This document shows, one piece after another, positions 8,880-18,601 of a stretch of 64,000 bases of DNA. How positions within the stretch are numbered: the first letter of the stretch is position 1; each line of letters opens with the position of its first letter. Origin of the DNA: Pseudoxanthomonas daejeonensis (GTDB lineage: Bacteria; Pseudomonadota; Gammaproteobacteria; Xanthomonadales; Xanthomonadaceae); NCBI RefSeq assembly GCF_010093205.1, contig NZ_PDWN01000003.1, forward strand, positions 1-64,000. The letters run 5' to 3'. The notes beneath the pieces were generated by a model. It ran no database searches, had not been told where the DNA came from, and saw only the letters and a program-made list of their open reading frames with translations. The position numbers and the translations under genes were made by a program.

Positions 8880-8934
8880 CCGCCGCGCCACCCGCGGGTG
8901 GCGCGGCGGAAGCCCCGCCACGGGCGTGGCGGGG
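8880..8934 (-). repeat. Two tandem strong hairpins between receptor and alpha-glucosidase genes
   Basis: Bases 8880-8909 form a perfect 30-base palindrome (14-bp stem CCGCCGCGCCACCC with a 2-base centre). Bases 8913-8934 form a second hairpin with a 9-bp stem (CCCCGCCAC / GTGGCGGGG, loop GGGC). There is no U-tract, so these look like RNA-stabilising or partial-termination structures that set the ratio of receptor to glucosidase mRNA. Confidence 0.6.
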
Positions 8935-8946
8935 TGGGAGGTGACG

Positions 8947-11700
8947 TCAGAAGCGGTAGTTCACGCCGAAGGTAATGGTGCGGCCCCATTCGATGAACTC
9001 GAGGGGACGGTCCTTGCTGCCGGCGTAGGTCTGGTAGGCCTCGTTGGTCAGGTTGCTGCCCTGCAGGAGCAAGGTCATCCCGGCCAGGCTGCCGCTGCTG
9101 AAGCTGTAGCTGAGCTGGGCGTCGGTGATGTTCTCGCCGACCACGTAGCGCAGCGAACGGTTGCCGTTGAAGTTGCCGATCTCGCCGATGAAGTCCGAAC
9201 GGCGGCGCTGGTTGACGCGGGCTTCGAAACCGTTGCGCTCGTAGTACAGCGTCCAGTTGTAGACCCGGTCAGACAGGCCCGGCAGGGCGATCGGGTCGCT
9301 GCCCACGCTCGACGCGCTTTCCGGATCGAGGATCTCGATGTCGCTGTCGAAGAAGCTGGCGCTGGCGACCATGCCGAAGCCGGTCAGCGCATCGCTGAAC
9401 AGTTCGAACGGTAGCGAGGCGGTCAGCTCCAGGCCCTGCAGCGCGCCGCCCTTGCCGTTGAACGGCGCGGTGAAGTTGCCGGTGTTCTGCACGACGGCGC
9501 CCGGCGGCAGCGTATTGGCATTGGCCTCCATCCAGGCGGCGACCTGGTCGGTGAAGTCGTAGTCGTCGCGGGTCTGGGTGTAGATGTAGCTGCGCAGGTC
9601 CTTGTAGAAGTAGGCCGCGGCCACGTAGGCCTTGGTGCCGAAGTATTTCTCGTAGGAAATGTCGAACGCGTTGGCACGCCATGGATCCAGTTCCGGGTTG
9701 CCGCCGCTGGCACCCGGCCTGAGGTTGGCGACGTCCACGCCGAACTCCATCGACGAGCGCAACTGGTCGACGCGCGGGCGCGCCACCTGGCGGGCCAGGG
9801 CCACGCGCAGCATCTGCTCGTGCTCGAAGGAGAACGCCAGGTTCATGCTCGGCAGCACGTCGGTATAGGTCTTTCCCTTCTCGATCGGAATCACCTGGCT
9901 GCCGACCGGCTGCGAGCCGTCCCAGTAGTTGGACGAGGACGACTGGTCGACATGCTGGACCTGCACGCCGATGTTGCCGGTCACCGGAACGCCACCCCAC
10001 TCGGTGTCGATGTCGGCGCGGGCGAAGCCGCTGGTGATTTCCTCGTTGACCGTCCATGCCTTGGGAATCAGGTAATTCAGGTCATCCACCGGCTGGAAGC
10101 TCATGTAGCGTTCGACCGCGGCCGGGACGTTCCATGCGGGGATGTAGCCGATCCCGGCGAAGCCCAGGTTGACGGGGCTGTACTGCAGGTCGGCGCCGAC
10201 CGGTACCGGGCCCTGGGCGCCGAGGTTGATGTTGCCCTCCGGCTGGGTCTTGTCCTTCTTGCGGTCGGCGTAGTTCAGGCCGACGTCCACGCCGGAGAAC
10301 CAGCCGCCGGCCGGGATCGTGCCGACCAGCCTGAAGGTCTTCAGCTCGTCCTCGACGCTGGGCACCTTGCCGTAGCCGGAACCGTAGATGGTGTTGTTGA
10401 GGTACAGCGCCGACGGATCGGAGTAATCCAGGCCCGGGGCGAGCTGCGAGAAGCCGGACTGGGAAACGACCAGGTCGACCGAGTCGAGCTGCGGCATCGG
10501 ATAGAGCTGAAGGTTGTTCTCGAGGTTGAGCTCGTCGCGAGTGGCCTTGGAGTAGCCGACGTCGGCGACGATTTCGACCTGGCCGACGCTGAACTCGTTG
10601 AGCCAGCCGAAGGCGTTGATCTCATCCTCGCGCTTGTTGTACATGCCGCGCACCAGCGGATAGACGTTGTTCGCCGTGCCGCCGGTGAAGGTGCCGTTGC
10701 CGTTGGTGGTCACGTCCGTCAGCAACAGGCCGGGGCTGTAGCCGCCATTCCAGCCGCTGAGATTGACCTCGAACTGGTTGGCGGTGTCCTCCTGCTCGGC
10801 CTTGGTATAGAACAGGTCCAAGGTGCTGGTCCAGGCATTGGACGGGCGGAACTGCAGGGTGGCCATCAGGCCGTCGCGGTCGGCGTAGCCGGTGCGGCGC
10901 AGTGCCTTGACGCCGTCGGAGTAGTAGGTGCCGGCGTCCACGCCCGGACGCCAGCCGTCGCCCACCTGCTGCCAGGGCTCGTACCAGCCGACCTGGTTCT
11001 CCTGGATCGCCCCGTTGATGTGCGAGTAGCCGATGGCGATGCCGAAGGTGTCGTCGGCGAACTTGCCGATCCAGGTCGCATTGAGGCGCTGGCCGTCGGC
11101 GTCGGCATTGGCTGCGCCGTCGAGCGAGTTGCGGCTGTAGCGCCCGCCGATCATGACCGCCGAGCCGTCGTAGGCCAGCGGCCGGATGGTCTGCATGTCG
11201 ATCGTGCCCGACAGGCCCTGGCCGACCAGGCTGGCGTCGGGGGTCTTGTATACGGTGACGCCGTTGACCAGTTCGGACGGGTACTGGTCGAACTCGACGC
11301 TGCGGTTGTCGCCGGTGCTGACCATTTCGCGGCCGTTGAGCAGCGTGGTCGAGAAGTCCGGCGAGAGGCCGCGGACGCTGATCACCTGCGCGCGGCCGGC
11401 AACGCGCTGCGCTGCCAGGCCGGGCAGGCGGGCGATGGATTCGGCGATGCTCACGTCGGGCAGCTTGCCGATGTCTTCGGCCGAGATCGCTTCGACGATG
11501 GAGCTGGAGTCGCGCTTCTTCGAGATCGCGCCCTCGATGCCGGCGCGGATGCCGGTGACCACGACCGTGTCGAGTTCGGTGGCCTCCGGCTGCGTGTTGG
11601 TTTCGTCGCCGGTGGCGGTCTGTGCGTGGACGCCGGTGGCGGCCAGCGTGATCGCCGACGCGAGCGCTACGCTCAGCAGGTTGCGCTGCAGGTTCAACAT
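8947..11700 (-). CDS. TonB-dependent receptor, maltodextrin locus (TonB-Xanth-Caul type)
   Basis: 917 residues. A signal peptide (to AATGVHAQ, about residue 27) is followed by a TonB-box-like LDTVVVTG, then the plug domain with ISAEDIGKLPDVSIAESIARLPG and the RGLSPDFSTTLLNGRE and GLSGTIDMQTIRPLAY blocks, and a 22-strand barrel ending in the aromatic GRTITFGVNYRF. This plug wording defines the large Xanthomonas/Caulobacter receptor subfamily that imports plant-derived carbohydrates. Embedded among GH13/GH97 genes, it most likely takes up maltodextrins across the outer membrane, as the Caulobacter MalA receptor does. Start ATG has GGGAGGGG just upstream. The operator at 11840 lies about 140 bp upstream. 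Confidence 0.92.
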   Translation of the reverse strand: MLNLQRNLLSVALASAITLAATGVHAQTATGDETNTQPEATELDTVVVTGIRAGIEGAISKKRDSSSIVEAISAEDIGKLPDVSIAESIARLPGLAAQRVAGRAQVISVRGLSPDFSTTLLNGREMVSTGDNRSVEFDQYPSELVNGVTVYKTPDASLVGQGLSGTIDMQTIRPLAYDGSAVMIGGRYSRNSLDGAANADADGQRLNATWIGKFADDTFGIAIGYSHINGAIQENQVGWYEPWQQVGDGWRPGVDAGTYYSDGVKALRRTGYADRDGLMATLQFRPSNAWTSTLDLFYTKAEQEDTANQFEVNLSGWNGGYSPGLLLTDVTTNGNGTFTGGTANNVYPLVRGMYNKREDEINAFGWLNEFSVGQVEIVADVGYSKATRDELNLENNLQLYPMPQLDSVDLVVSQSGFSQLAPGLDYSDPSALYLNNTIYGSGYGKVPSVEDELKTFRLVGTIPAGGWFSGVDVGLNYADRKKDKTQPEGNINLGAQGPVPVGADLQYSPVNLGFAGIGYIPAWNVPAAVERYMSFQPVDDLNYLIPKAWTVNEEITSGFARADIDTEWGGVPVTGNIGVQVQHVDQSSSSNYWDGSQPVGSQVIPIEKGKTYTDVLPSMNLAFSFEHEQMLRVALARQVARPRVDQLRSSMEFGVDVANLRPGASGGNPELDPWRANAFDISYEKYFGTKAYVAAAYFYKDLRSYIYTQTRDDYDFTDQVAAWMEANANTLPPGAVVQNTGNFTAPFNGKGGALQGLELTASLPFELFSDALTGFGMVASASFFDSDIEILDPESASSVGSDPIALPGLSDRVYNWTLYYERNGFEARVNQRRRSDFIGEIGNFNGNRSLRYVVGENITDAQLSYSFSSGSLAGMTLLLQGSNLTNEAYQTYAGSKDRPLEFIEWGRTITFGVNYRF

Positions 11701-11839
11701 TTTCCCCTCCCAGGTAATGTCGGTACTTCTCGGGTTGTGGTGTGCGGCCGTGCCGTTGTTTGTTGTCGCTATGGCGCGCCGATGGCGGCGTTACGGTGCG
11801 TGGCTATGGTAGTGGCGCGCTGTTCGCCGGGAAGATGGC

Positions 11840-11854
11840 TGCATACGTATTCAT
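11840..11854 (-). promoter_or_regulatory. LacI-type operator, copy 1
   Basis: TGCATACGTATTCAT, a near-perfect palindrome around a central CG. The inner TGCATACGTATTCA differs from its own reverse complement at only one symmetric pair. The identical 15-mer occurs inverted at 16995-17009. Central-CG palindromes of this size are typical LacI/GalR targets, and a LacI gene (20402-21433) ends the locus. Confidence 0.7.
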
Positions 11855-11975
11855 TGCGCTTTCGCGCGTGCAGCGAAGCAATCGGGCGCGCACGGAAGCA
11901 CGCCCCGCGTCCAGCGGGTGTGCATGTTGCTCTGCGGCATCGCGTGCCGGTGAGGGATGGATGCCCGCGCCGGAC

Positions 11976-14063
11976 TCAGCGCGGGGATCGATCGAGTGGC
12001 ACGAAGCGGATCGCCTGTCCGCCGCCGGCGGCCAGGTGCAGGGGCAGGGTGTCCTGGCTGCCGACTTCGCGGGTTTCGCGCACGAACTCGAACGGCGCGG
12101 TCCTCCAATGGGCGCGCTCGCCATCGCGGTAGATCTCCGCACGGTAGCGGCGGCCCGGGTCGAGGAATGACAGTTTGACCTGGAGGTCATGCGCCTCCTC
12201 GCCGCCCGTGCTGCCGAGGAACCATTCCTCGCCGCCGCGTGCCTTCCGCGCGAAGGTCACGTATTCGCCGACCTCGCCGTTCAGCACGCGGCTTTCCTCC
12301 CAGTCCACGGCTACGTCGCGGATGAACTGGAACGCGTCCGGATGCTCGGCATAGCGTTCGGGCAGGTCGGCGGCCATCTGGATCGGGCTGTAGAGCACGA
12401 CATACAGCGCCAGCTGCTTGGCCAGCGTGCTCGGGATCTGCTGGCCGCCACGACCTTTCAGGCTGACGATGCCGGGCGTGTAGTCCATCGGTCCGGCCAG
12501 CATGCGGGTGAAGGCCAGCGTGGCTTCGTGCTCCGGCGGATTGGGTGGATTGCCCCAGGCGTTGAACTCCATGCCGCGCGCGCCCTCGCGCGATACCCAG
12601 TTCGGGTACGTGCGGCGCAGGCCGGTGTCCTTGATCGGTTCGTGCGCGTTGATCGCGATGTGGCGCTGCGCCGCCGCCTCGACCACGCGCAGGTGGTGGT
12701 TGCTCATCCATTGGCCTTCATGCCATTCGCGCAAGACCGGACCACCCTCGCGGTCCTGGCGCTGGATGTCGCCGGCGTCGCAGACATAGCCGGTCTTGAC
12801 CACGTCGACGCCATTGCGTGCGTACAGCGCCAGTGCATCGGGCAGCTGTCGCTCGTAGTGGCTGACCGCGCAGGCGGTCTCGTGGTGGCCGATCAGGTGC
12901 ACGCCCTTGCCGGCGGCGTACTTCGAAAGCCCTTCGAGGTCGAAGTCCGGGGTGGGGCGGGTGAAGTCGAAGCCCCAGCCGTTGGCGAACCAGTCGCCAT
13001 CCCACCCCGGATTCCATCCTTCCACCAGTACCCCGCGGAAACCATTGGCGGCAGCGAAGTCGATATAGCGCCGGGTATTCGCCGTGGTCGCGCCGTGCTT
13101 CGGCCCGGTCGCCCAGGTTTCGGTTTCCAGGTGCAGCGACCACCACACCCCGACGTACTTGGCCGGGGTGAACCAGCTGACGTCGCCCAGGCGGTTGGGC
13201 TCGTTGAGGTTGAGGATGAGGCTGGATTCGGCCAGGTCGCCGGCGCGCGCGCCGATCTGGATCGTGCGCCAGGGCGTGGCGAACGGAGCGGTGCGTACCG
13301 CCGCCGTGCCGCGATCGCCGCCACCGGGCGTGAGCGCGGCGCGCAGCACGCCGCCATCGCCCTGGGCCAGGTTCATGCCGGCGTAATCGACCAGGGCCGC
13401 TTCATGGATCGACAGGTGCAGCCCATCGTCGGTGCGCAGGGTGAGTGGCGTCTGCGCGATGCCGACCTGCGACAGCGGCGTGCGCGAATACAGGTATTCC
13501 TCGCGGTTCCACTCGAAGGCCGGGATCCACCAGGCCGTTGCCGGCCGGGCGACGGCGAACTCGGTCAGTTCCTGGCGGATGCGGACCTCGCCGGTTGCGC
13601 CGGCCTGCTTGGGGAACTCGTAACGGAAGCCGATGCCGTCGTCGTAGACGCGGAACACGACGTCAAGGCGCCGGCCTTCCTTGCGCCCGCCGGACGCCTT
13701 CTCGGCGAAACCCGCGCGCAATTCGTTGTAATGGTTGCGGGTCAGGCGCCGCTCGCCCCAGGGCTGTTCCCAGGTCTCGTCGAAGCTGCGGCTGGACTGG
13801 CCGGTCAATAGCAGGTTGCGCTCCAGGCGTCCGTCGCCGAGCAGGAAGCCCAGCCGCGAAGGCGCGATCACCGCCGTGCCGTTGCGCTCGACGCGGTAGG
13901 CCAGGCGGTCCTCGTGCTGCGATTCCAGGATCACCACCAGCGCGCCGTCGGGCGACGCCACCCGGGCAAGGTCCTTGGCGGTGGCGTGGGCACAGACCAG
14001 CAGCGCGATAGCGGGCAGCAGCGTGCGCCAGCGACGGGGTGGGGCAGGGTGTTGGCGATTCAT
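11976..14063 (-). CDS. GH97 alpha-glucosidase (SusB-like)
   Basis: 695 residues from ATG 14063, preceded by GAGTGAGGA; a GTG at 14075 that overlaps the upstream stop by 4 bp is the alternative. A signal peptide (cleavage near AHATAKD) exports it. GH97 marks: an N-terminal beta-sandwich, then the TIM barrel with VGVWWSLHLET, VLVEGWNPGWDGDW, GHHET, AHEPIKDTGLRRTYPNW and EGARGMEF. The HHET, HEP and RGMEF glutamates correspond to the calcium-binding and catalytic glutamates of inverting GH97 enzymes such as SusB, so it should release glucose from maltooligosaccharides in the periplasm. It lies in a probable operon directly after the pullulanase gene. Confidence 0.9.
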   Translation of the reverse strand: MNRQHPAPPRRWRTLLPAIALLVCAHATAKDLARVASPDGALVVILESQHEDRLAYRVERNGTAVIAPSRLGFLLGDGRLERNLLLTGQSSRSFDETWEQPWGERRLTRNHYNELRAGFAEKASGGRKEGRRLDVVFRVYDDGIGFRYEFPKQAGATGEVRIRQELTEFAVARPATAWWIPAFEWNREEYLYSRTPLSQVGIAQTPLTLRTDDGLHLSIHEAALVDYAGMNLAQGDGGVLRAALTPGGGDRGTAAVRTAPFATPWRTIQIGARAGDLAESSLILNLNEPNRLGDVSWFTPAKYVGVWWSLHLETETWATGPKHGATTANTRRYIDFAAANGFRGVLVEGWNPGWDGDWFANGWGFDFTRPTPDFDLEGLSKYAAGKGVHLIGHHETACAVSHYERQLPDALALYARNGVDVVKTGYVCDAGDIQRQDREGGPVLREWHEGQWMSNHHLRVVEAAAQRHIAINAHEPIKDTGLRRTYPNWVSREGARGMEFNAWGNPPNPPEHEATLAFTRMLAGPMDYTPGIVSLKGRGGQQIPSTLAKQLALYVVLYSPIQMAADLPERYAEHPDAFQFIRDVAVDWEESRVLNGEVGEYVTFARKARGGEEWFLGSTGGEEAHDLQVKLSFLDPGRRYRAEIYRDGERAHWRTAPFEFVRETREVGSQDTLPLHLAAGGGQAIRFVPLDRSPR

Positions 14064-14071
14064 GGCGGTCC

Positions 14072-16888
14072 TCACTCCAGGACGTAGACGAGGGCGGTGC
14101 GCGGCGGCACGGTGAAGCGGCCACGGGCGGGATCGAAGCGGGCCTGTTCGCGCGGGCGTGTATCGGCTGCATCGGCAGCCAGATGCACCGGATGCAGCAC
14201 GTAGCGCTTGCCGCGTTCGGCGGGCAGGTCGAGCACCTGCGCCTGCGGCGAGACGTTGAGCAGGTACAGGATCTCGCCGAATCCGCCGTCGGCCAGGCCT
14301 TGGCCATCCAGGTGCCCGGCGATTACCAGCGCGTTCTGCGCCGGGCCGGTGTTGGGAAAGCTAAGACGCCTGGAAACCTCGGCCGCCTCGTCGAGGCGGA
14401 ACAGCGGCGAGCTGGCGCGTATGCGCAGCAGGTCGCGCAGCGCGTCGCGGGCGAAGGCGATGTCCGCCGGCGCCGGTCGGATCGATGCATCGGCCAGTCG
14501 TGGCGCGATCCAGGGCCAGCTGGCTTCGTTGCCGCTGGCCGGCGGCAGGCCGGTGCCGAAATGGTTGTCGCCGTATGTCCAGTCCAGCCGGTTGAACCAG
14601 TCGCCCGAGTCGAAGCTGTTGCGGTCCATGGACTTGGAGCGCAGCGTGTCGATGCCCGCATGGAAGTACGCCACGCCCTGGCTCAACGCGGTGAACGCCA
14701 TGCCCAGCACCTGCACCCGCGCGCGGTCGTGGGCGGAGGTGCCGCGCGGCAGGCGGAAGGCGTTGAGGTCGAACAGGGTCTCGTTGTCGTGGTTCTCGAC
14801 GTAGTTGACGACTTCCCCCGGCGCGCTGGCATAGCCGGCCGGCTGGCCGTTGTAGTCGATGTCGCGCAACGCCCGCGCACTGCCGTCGGCGGTGGTGAGC
14901 ACGTAGTCGCGCAGCGTGCCGGCCAGGCCGACGCGCACCAGGTCGGCGCTGCGCAGCAGGTCGGTGCGGCCCAGTGCCGGATCGGCCAGCTCGTTGGGCG
15001 CGTAGACCAGGCCGTTGAGATAGCCCTGGCGGGCGACCTTGTCCGCGCCGCTGTCGCCGGGGCTGCCACCACGCAGCGCATCGCGGCCGCGATCGCTGAA
15101 GGTGCCGATGCCGCTGCCGCCCAGCGACAGCTGCGAGGCCTGGACGAAGCGTGCGCCGTCGGCGACCTCGCCGAAGTTCCAGCCCTCGCCGATCAGCTGC
15201 ACGTGGCGCCCGGCGGCGGCATCCACGCGACGTTGCAGCGCTTCCATCGCCGCGCGCGGCTGGTGCCCCATCAGGTCGAAGCGGAACGAATCGATCCGGT
15301 ACTGGCGCACCCACAGTTCGGCCGAGTCGATCATCAGCCGCGCCATCATCATGTGCTCGGTGGCGGTGTTCTCGCAGCAGGTGCTGCGTTCGATCCGGCC
15401 GGCTGCATCGAGGCGGTGGTAGTAGCCGGGCACGATCCGGTCCAGCACCGAGCGCTGGTCCTGTCCGGCGGCGAAGGTGTGGTTGTAGACCACGTCCATG
15501 CCCACCCGCAGGCCGAGCCGGTGCAGCGCCATCACCATCGCGCGGAATTCGCGCACGCGCGCGCCGCCGTCGGACGGATCGGTGGCGTAGCTGCCTTCGG
15601 GTGCGTTGAAATGGAACGGGTCGTAGCCCCAGTTGAAGCAGTCGGCGGCGGCGTGGGCCATCACCGCGGCCTGCTGGCGGGGACTGTCCGCGGCGGCGTC
15701 GGGGACCTTCGGAATGACGCATCCGGTTTCGGGCACGCTGCCGAAGTCGTACACAGGCAGCAGGTGCAGGTCGGTCAGTCCAGCCTGCGCCAGTGCGCGC
15801 AGGTGGGCCATCCCGGCGCTGTCTCCGGTGAAGGCCAGATACTTGCCGCGGTGCGCGGGGGCGACCGTCGTGTCGCTGATCGAGAAGTCGCGCACGTGCA
15901 ATTCGTAGATCGACATGTCGGTCTGCGCGCGCAGCGGCTCCGGTCGCGGCGTTGCCTCCCATCCGGCGGGCTTGAGCGCCGGATCGTCCAGGTCGGCGAT
16001 GAAGCTGCGCCGCGAATCGCTGCCCAGGCTGACCGAGTACGGGTCGGTGACGCGATTGCGCACCTGGCCGGTGCCACGCACCTGGACCTCGACCAGGTAG
16101 TCGTAATAGCGGCCACGCAGGTCGCCGGGCAGCGTCGCCGACCACAGGCCGGTGGCCGGATCCAGGCGCAGCGGCTCGCGCTTGTACGCTCGTTGCCTGT
16201 CGTCGGCGTACAGGCAGACCGAAACGGTGCGCGCCGTCGGTGCCCAGAGGCGGAACGCCGTTGTCGAAGGAGAGGGGTGCGCACCCGGCGCCGGCGCGTC
16301 GACCGCTGCCGCGTAGAGGTCGTCCAGCGCGCCGGGAAGCTGCAGTCCGGTGGCCCGCAGCACGCGCCCGGCGCGGTCTTCCTGGACCAGCACCAGTGAC
16401 TGGCGCAGCAGGGCGCGCAGGCCGGCGTCGTCGACGTCCAGGGTAAGGGTGGTGCCTGGGCCGACATGGGCGAAGCGTTCGCGAACCGCATCGGGTCGCG
16501 GCCCATCCGCGGCAAGGATGCGCAGCGGAATCGCGCCGTCGGCGCCTTCGACCTTGCCGTCCGCGGCAGTGCGGATACCGCCCCCATCGGCGTGATAGAG
16601 GACATGGCGCCGTGATGGATCGACCGTGTGACCGGGTGAGGCATCGGCATCGGGCCAGCGCAAAGTGCGCCGGTCGAGCCAGATGCCACGCGCTTCGGCG
16701 GGGGCACCGCTGTCGGTCGACAGCACCGTCTCGTAGCCGGCATCGCAATCGCCCAGGGGCTGTGCGGCGATAGGGTTGGCGGCCACGGCAGCGGCCGGCA
16801 GCCACAGGGCCACCAGCCAGCGTCGTGCGATATGCCCGACGCGATCTGGGACGCGGCGGCCTTCGCCGTCGCGTGTCCGATGTCGCAT
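14072..16888 (-). CDS. Exported pullulanase-type GH13 alpha-1,6-glucosidase
   Basis: 938 residues from ATG 16888, which follows GGGAGGGCAGG. A signal peptide ends near [12 protein letters not shown]-terminal region: a pullulanase-associated beta domain ([20 protein letters not shown]), then a CBM48-like domain ([23 protein letters not shown]), then the GH13 barrel with [26 protein letters not shown] (nucleophile Asp), GEGWNFGEV (acid/base Glu) and [12 protein letters not shown]. The C-terminal beta domain matches DUF3372 pullulanases. It cuts alpha-1,6 branches of pullulan and limit dextrins in the periplasm or outside. First gene of the pullulanase-GH97 unit, divergent from the MFS gene. Confidence 0.9.
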   Translation of the reverse strand: MRHRTRDGEGRRVPDRVGHIARRWLVALWLPAAAVAANPIAAQPLGDCDAGYETVLSTDSGAPAEARGIWLDRRTLRWPDADASPGHTVDPSRRHVLYHADGGGIRTAADGKVEGADGAIPLRILAADGPRPDAVRERFAHVGPGTTLTLDVDDAGLRALLRQSLVLVQEDRAGRVLRATGLQLPGALDDLYAAAVDAPAPGAHPSPSTTAFRLWAPTARTVSVCLYADDRQRAYKREPLRLDPATGLWSATLPGDLRGRYYDYLVEVQVRGTGQVRNRVTDPYSVSLGSDSRRSFIADLDDPALKPAGWEATPRPEPLRAQTDMSIYELHVRDFSISDTTVAPAHRGKYLAFTGDSAGMAHLRALAQAGLTDLHLLPVYDFGSVPETGCVIPKVPDAAADSPRQQAAVMAHAAADCFNWGYDPFHFNAPEGSYATDPSDGGARVREFRAMVMALHRLGLRVGMDVVYNHTFAAGQDQRSVLDRIVPGYYHRLDAAGRIERSTCCENTATEHMMMARLMIDSAELWVRQYRIDSFRFDLMGHQPRAAMEALQRRVDAAAGRHVQLIGEGWNFGEVADGARFVQASQLSLGGSGIGTFSDRGRDALRGGSPGDSGADKVARQGYLNGLVYAPNELADPALGRTDLLRSADLVRVGLAGTLRDYVLTTADGSARALRDIDYNGQPAGYASAPGEVVNYVENHDNETLFDLNAFRLPRGTSAHDRARVQVLGMAFTALSQGVAYFHAGIDTLRSKSMDRNSFDSGDWFNRLDWTYGDNHFGTGLPPASGNEASWPWIAPRLADASIRPAPADIAFARDALRDLLRIRASSPLFRLDEAAEVSRRLSFPNTGPAQNALVIAGHLDGQGLADGGFGEILYLLNVSPQAQVLDLPAERGKRYVLHPVHLAADAADTRPREQARFDPARGRFTVPPRTALVYVLE

Positions 16889-16994
16889 CCTGCCCTCCCA
16901 GGCATCCATGTGTCGTCCGCAGCCAGCACGGACCGCGCATCGCGCGGTCTTTCACTATTCACGCAGACCGTGCGCCACGGCCACCCTTCGAGGC

Positions 16995-17009
16995 ATGAAT
17001 ACGTATGCA
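16995..17009 (+). promoter_or_regulatory. LacI-type operator, copy 2
   Basis: ATGAATACGTATGCA, the exact reverse complement of the 15-mer at 11840-11854. It lies in the 228-bp divergent region, 107 bp upstream of the pullulanase start and 108 bp upstream of the transporter start, so one bound repressor could control both transcription units. Confidence 0.72.
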
Positions 17010-17116
17010 CCAGCTGGGCGCCGTCGCTGCGGGGCCTCTACCATGGCTGCGGCGTCGCGCCATCCTGCGTGCGCCATCACATCGCATCCGTGATTCCCGG
17101 AGGGGGGAACCGCTTG

Positions 17117-18601
17117 ATGGAAAGCAGACCGCGCCTGTCGTTCTGGCAGATCTGGAACATGTGTTTCGGCTTCCTGGGCATCCAGTTCGGATTCGCCCTG
17201 CAGAACGCCAACGTCAGCCGCATCTTCCAGACCCTGGGCGCGGACATGGACCAGGTGCCCGGCCTGTGGATCGCCGCACCGCTGACCGGCCTGCTGGTGC
17301 AGCCGGTGGTGGGCTACTTCTCCGACCGCACCTGGACGCGCCTGGGTCGCCGGCGCCCGTACTTCCTGGCCGGCGCGGTCCTGGCCACGCTGGCGCTGTT
17401 CGTCATGCCCAACTCGCCGACCCTGTGGATCGCGGCCGGCACGCTCTGGATCCTGGACGCATCGATCAACATTTCGATGGAACCGTTCCGCGCGTTCGTC
17501 GGCGACCAGCTGCCGCCGTCGCAGCGCGCCGGCGGCTATGCGATGCAGAGCTTCTTCATCGGCGTGGGCGCGATCGTCGCCAGCCTGCTGCCGTGGCTGC
17601 TGGCCAAGGCGGGCGTCGCCAACACCGCCGGAGCAGGGGAAGTACCCGACACGGTGCGCTATGCCTTCTATTTCGGCGGCGTGGTGCTGTTCGCCGCGAT
17701 CGCCTGGACCGTGCTGCGCACGCGCGAGTACCCGCCGGAAGTGCTGGCATCGTTCGAGGAGGCGCCATCGACGCCGACGACCGCACCGCCGGCAGGCAAG
17801 GCCCCGGCCATCGCGGCACTGGCCTGGTCGCTGGCGGGCCTGGCCATGGCCGCGGTGATCGCAGTACAGGGCTGGGACCGGATGCTGTACGTGCTGGCCG
17901 GCATGCTGGTCGCCTACGGCGCGCTGTTGCTGCTGTCGCGCGTACTGCCGGCGGGCGGCATGCTGCCTACGATCGTGGCGGATGTGCGGGCGATGCCGCA
18001 GACCATGCGCCGGCTCGCGGTCGTGCAGTTCTTCTCCTGGTTCGCCCTGTTCGCGATGTGGATCTACACCACCGCCGCGGTGGCCGGCACGCATTTCGGC
18101 AGCAGCGATCCGGCCTCGGCCGCCTACAACGAAGGCGCCAACTGGGTGGGCGTCCTGTTCGCCGCCTACAACGGGTTCGCCGCGCTGGCCGCTATCGCGA
18201 TCCCGTGGATGGCGCGCACGCTCGGCCTGCGCCTGACCCATCTGGTCAACCTGTGGCTGGGTGCGGCCGGCCTGCTCTCGTTCCTGCTGGTGCGCGACCC
18301 GCAGTGGCTGCTGTTGTCGATGGTCGGCGTGGGCTTCGCCTGGGCCTCGATCCTGTCGCTGCCCTACGCGATGCTGTCCGACAGCCTGCCGGCGACCAAG
18401 ATGGGCGTGTACATGGGCATCTTCAATTTCTTCATCGTCATCCCGCAGCTGGTCGCGGCCAGCCTGCTGGGTTTCCTGCTGAAGTGGCTGTTTGGCGGAG
18501 AGCCGCTGTGGGCGCTGGTGCTGGGCGGGGCGAGCCTGCTGGTCGCCGGATTGAGCGTGCTGGCCGTACCTCGCCTGGTCGCGCAGGAGGCCAGGGCATG
18601 A
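17117..18601 (+). CDS. MFS sugar transporter (maltose/SLC45-like)
   Basis: 494 residues with about 12 membrane spans, inner membrane. The ATG at 17117 follows GGAGGGGGGAAC; longer upstream reading frames are rejected. The N-terminus FWQIWNMCFGFLGIQFGFALQNANVSRIFQTLGA and the GYFSDRTWTRLGRRRPYFLAGA loop (the MFS A-motif between spans 2 and 3) are those of the glycoside/SLC45-like transporters found in bacterial maltose loci. Proton-coupled import of maltose or short maltodextrins is the likely role. Its stop overlaps the amylase start by ATGA, so the two are translationally coupled. Confidence 0.88.
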   Translation: MESRPRLSFWQIWNMCFGFLGIQFGFALQNANVSRIFQTLGADMDQVPGLWIAAPLTGLLVQPVVGYFSDRTWTRLGRRRPYFLAGAVLATLALFVMPNSPTLWIAAGTLWILDASINISMEPFRAFVGDQLPPSQRAGGYAMQSFFIGVGAIVASLLPWLLAKAGVANTAGAGEVPDTVRYAFYFGGVVLFAAIAWTVLRTREYPPEVLASFEEAPSTPTTAPPAGKAPAIAALAWSLAGLAMAAVIAVQGWDRMLYVLAGMLVAYGALLLLSRVLPAGGMLPTIVADVRAMPQTMRRLAVVQFFSWFALFAMWIYTTAAVAGTHFGSSDPASAAYNEGANWVGVLFAAYNGFAALAAIAIPWMARTLGLRLTHLVNLWLGAAGLLSFLLVRDPQWLLLSMVGVGFAWASILSLPYAMLSDSLPATKMGVYMGIFNFFIVIPQLVAASLLGFLLKWLFGGEPLWALVLGGASLLVAGLSVLAVPRLVAQEARA

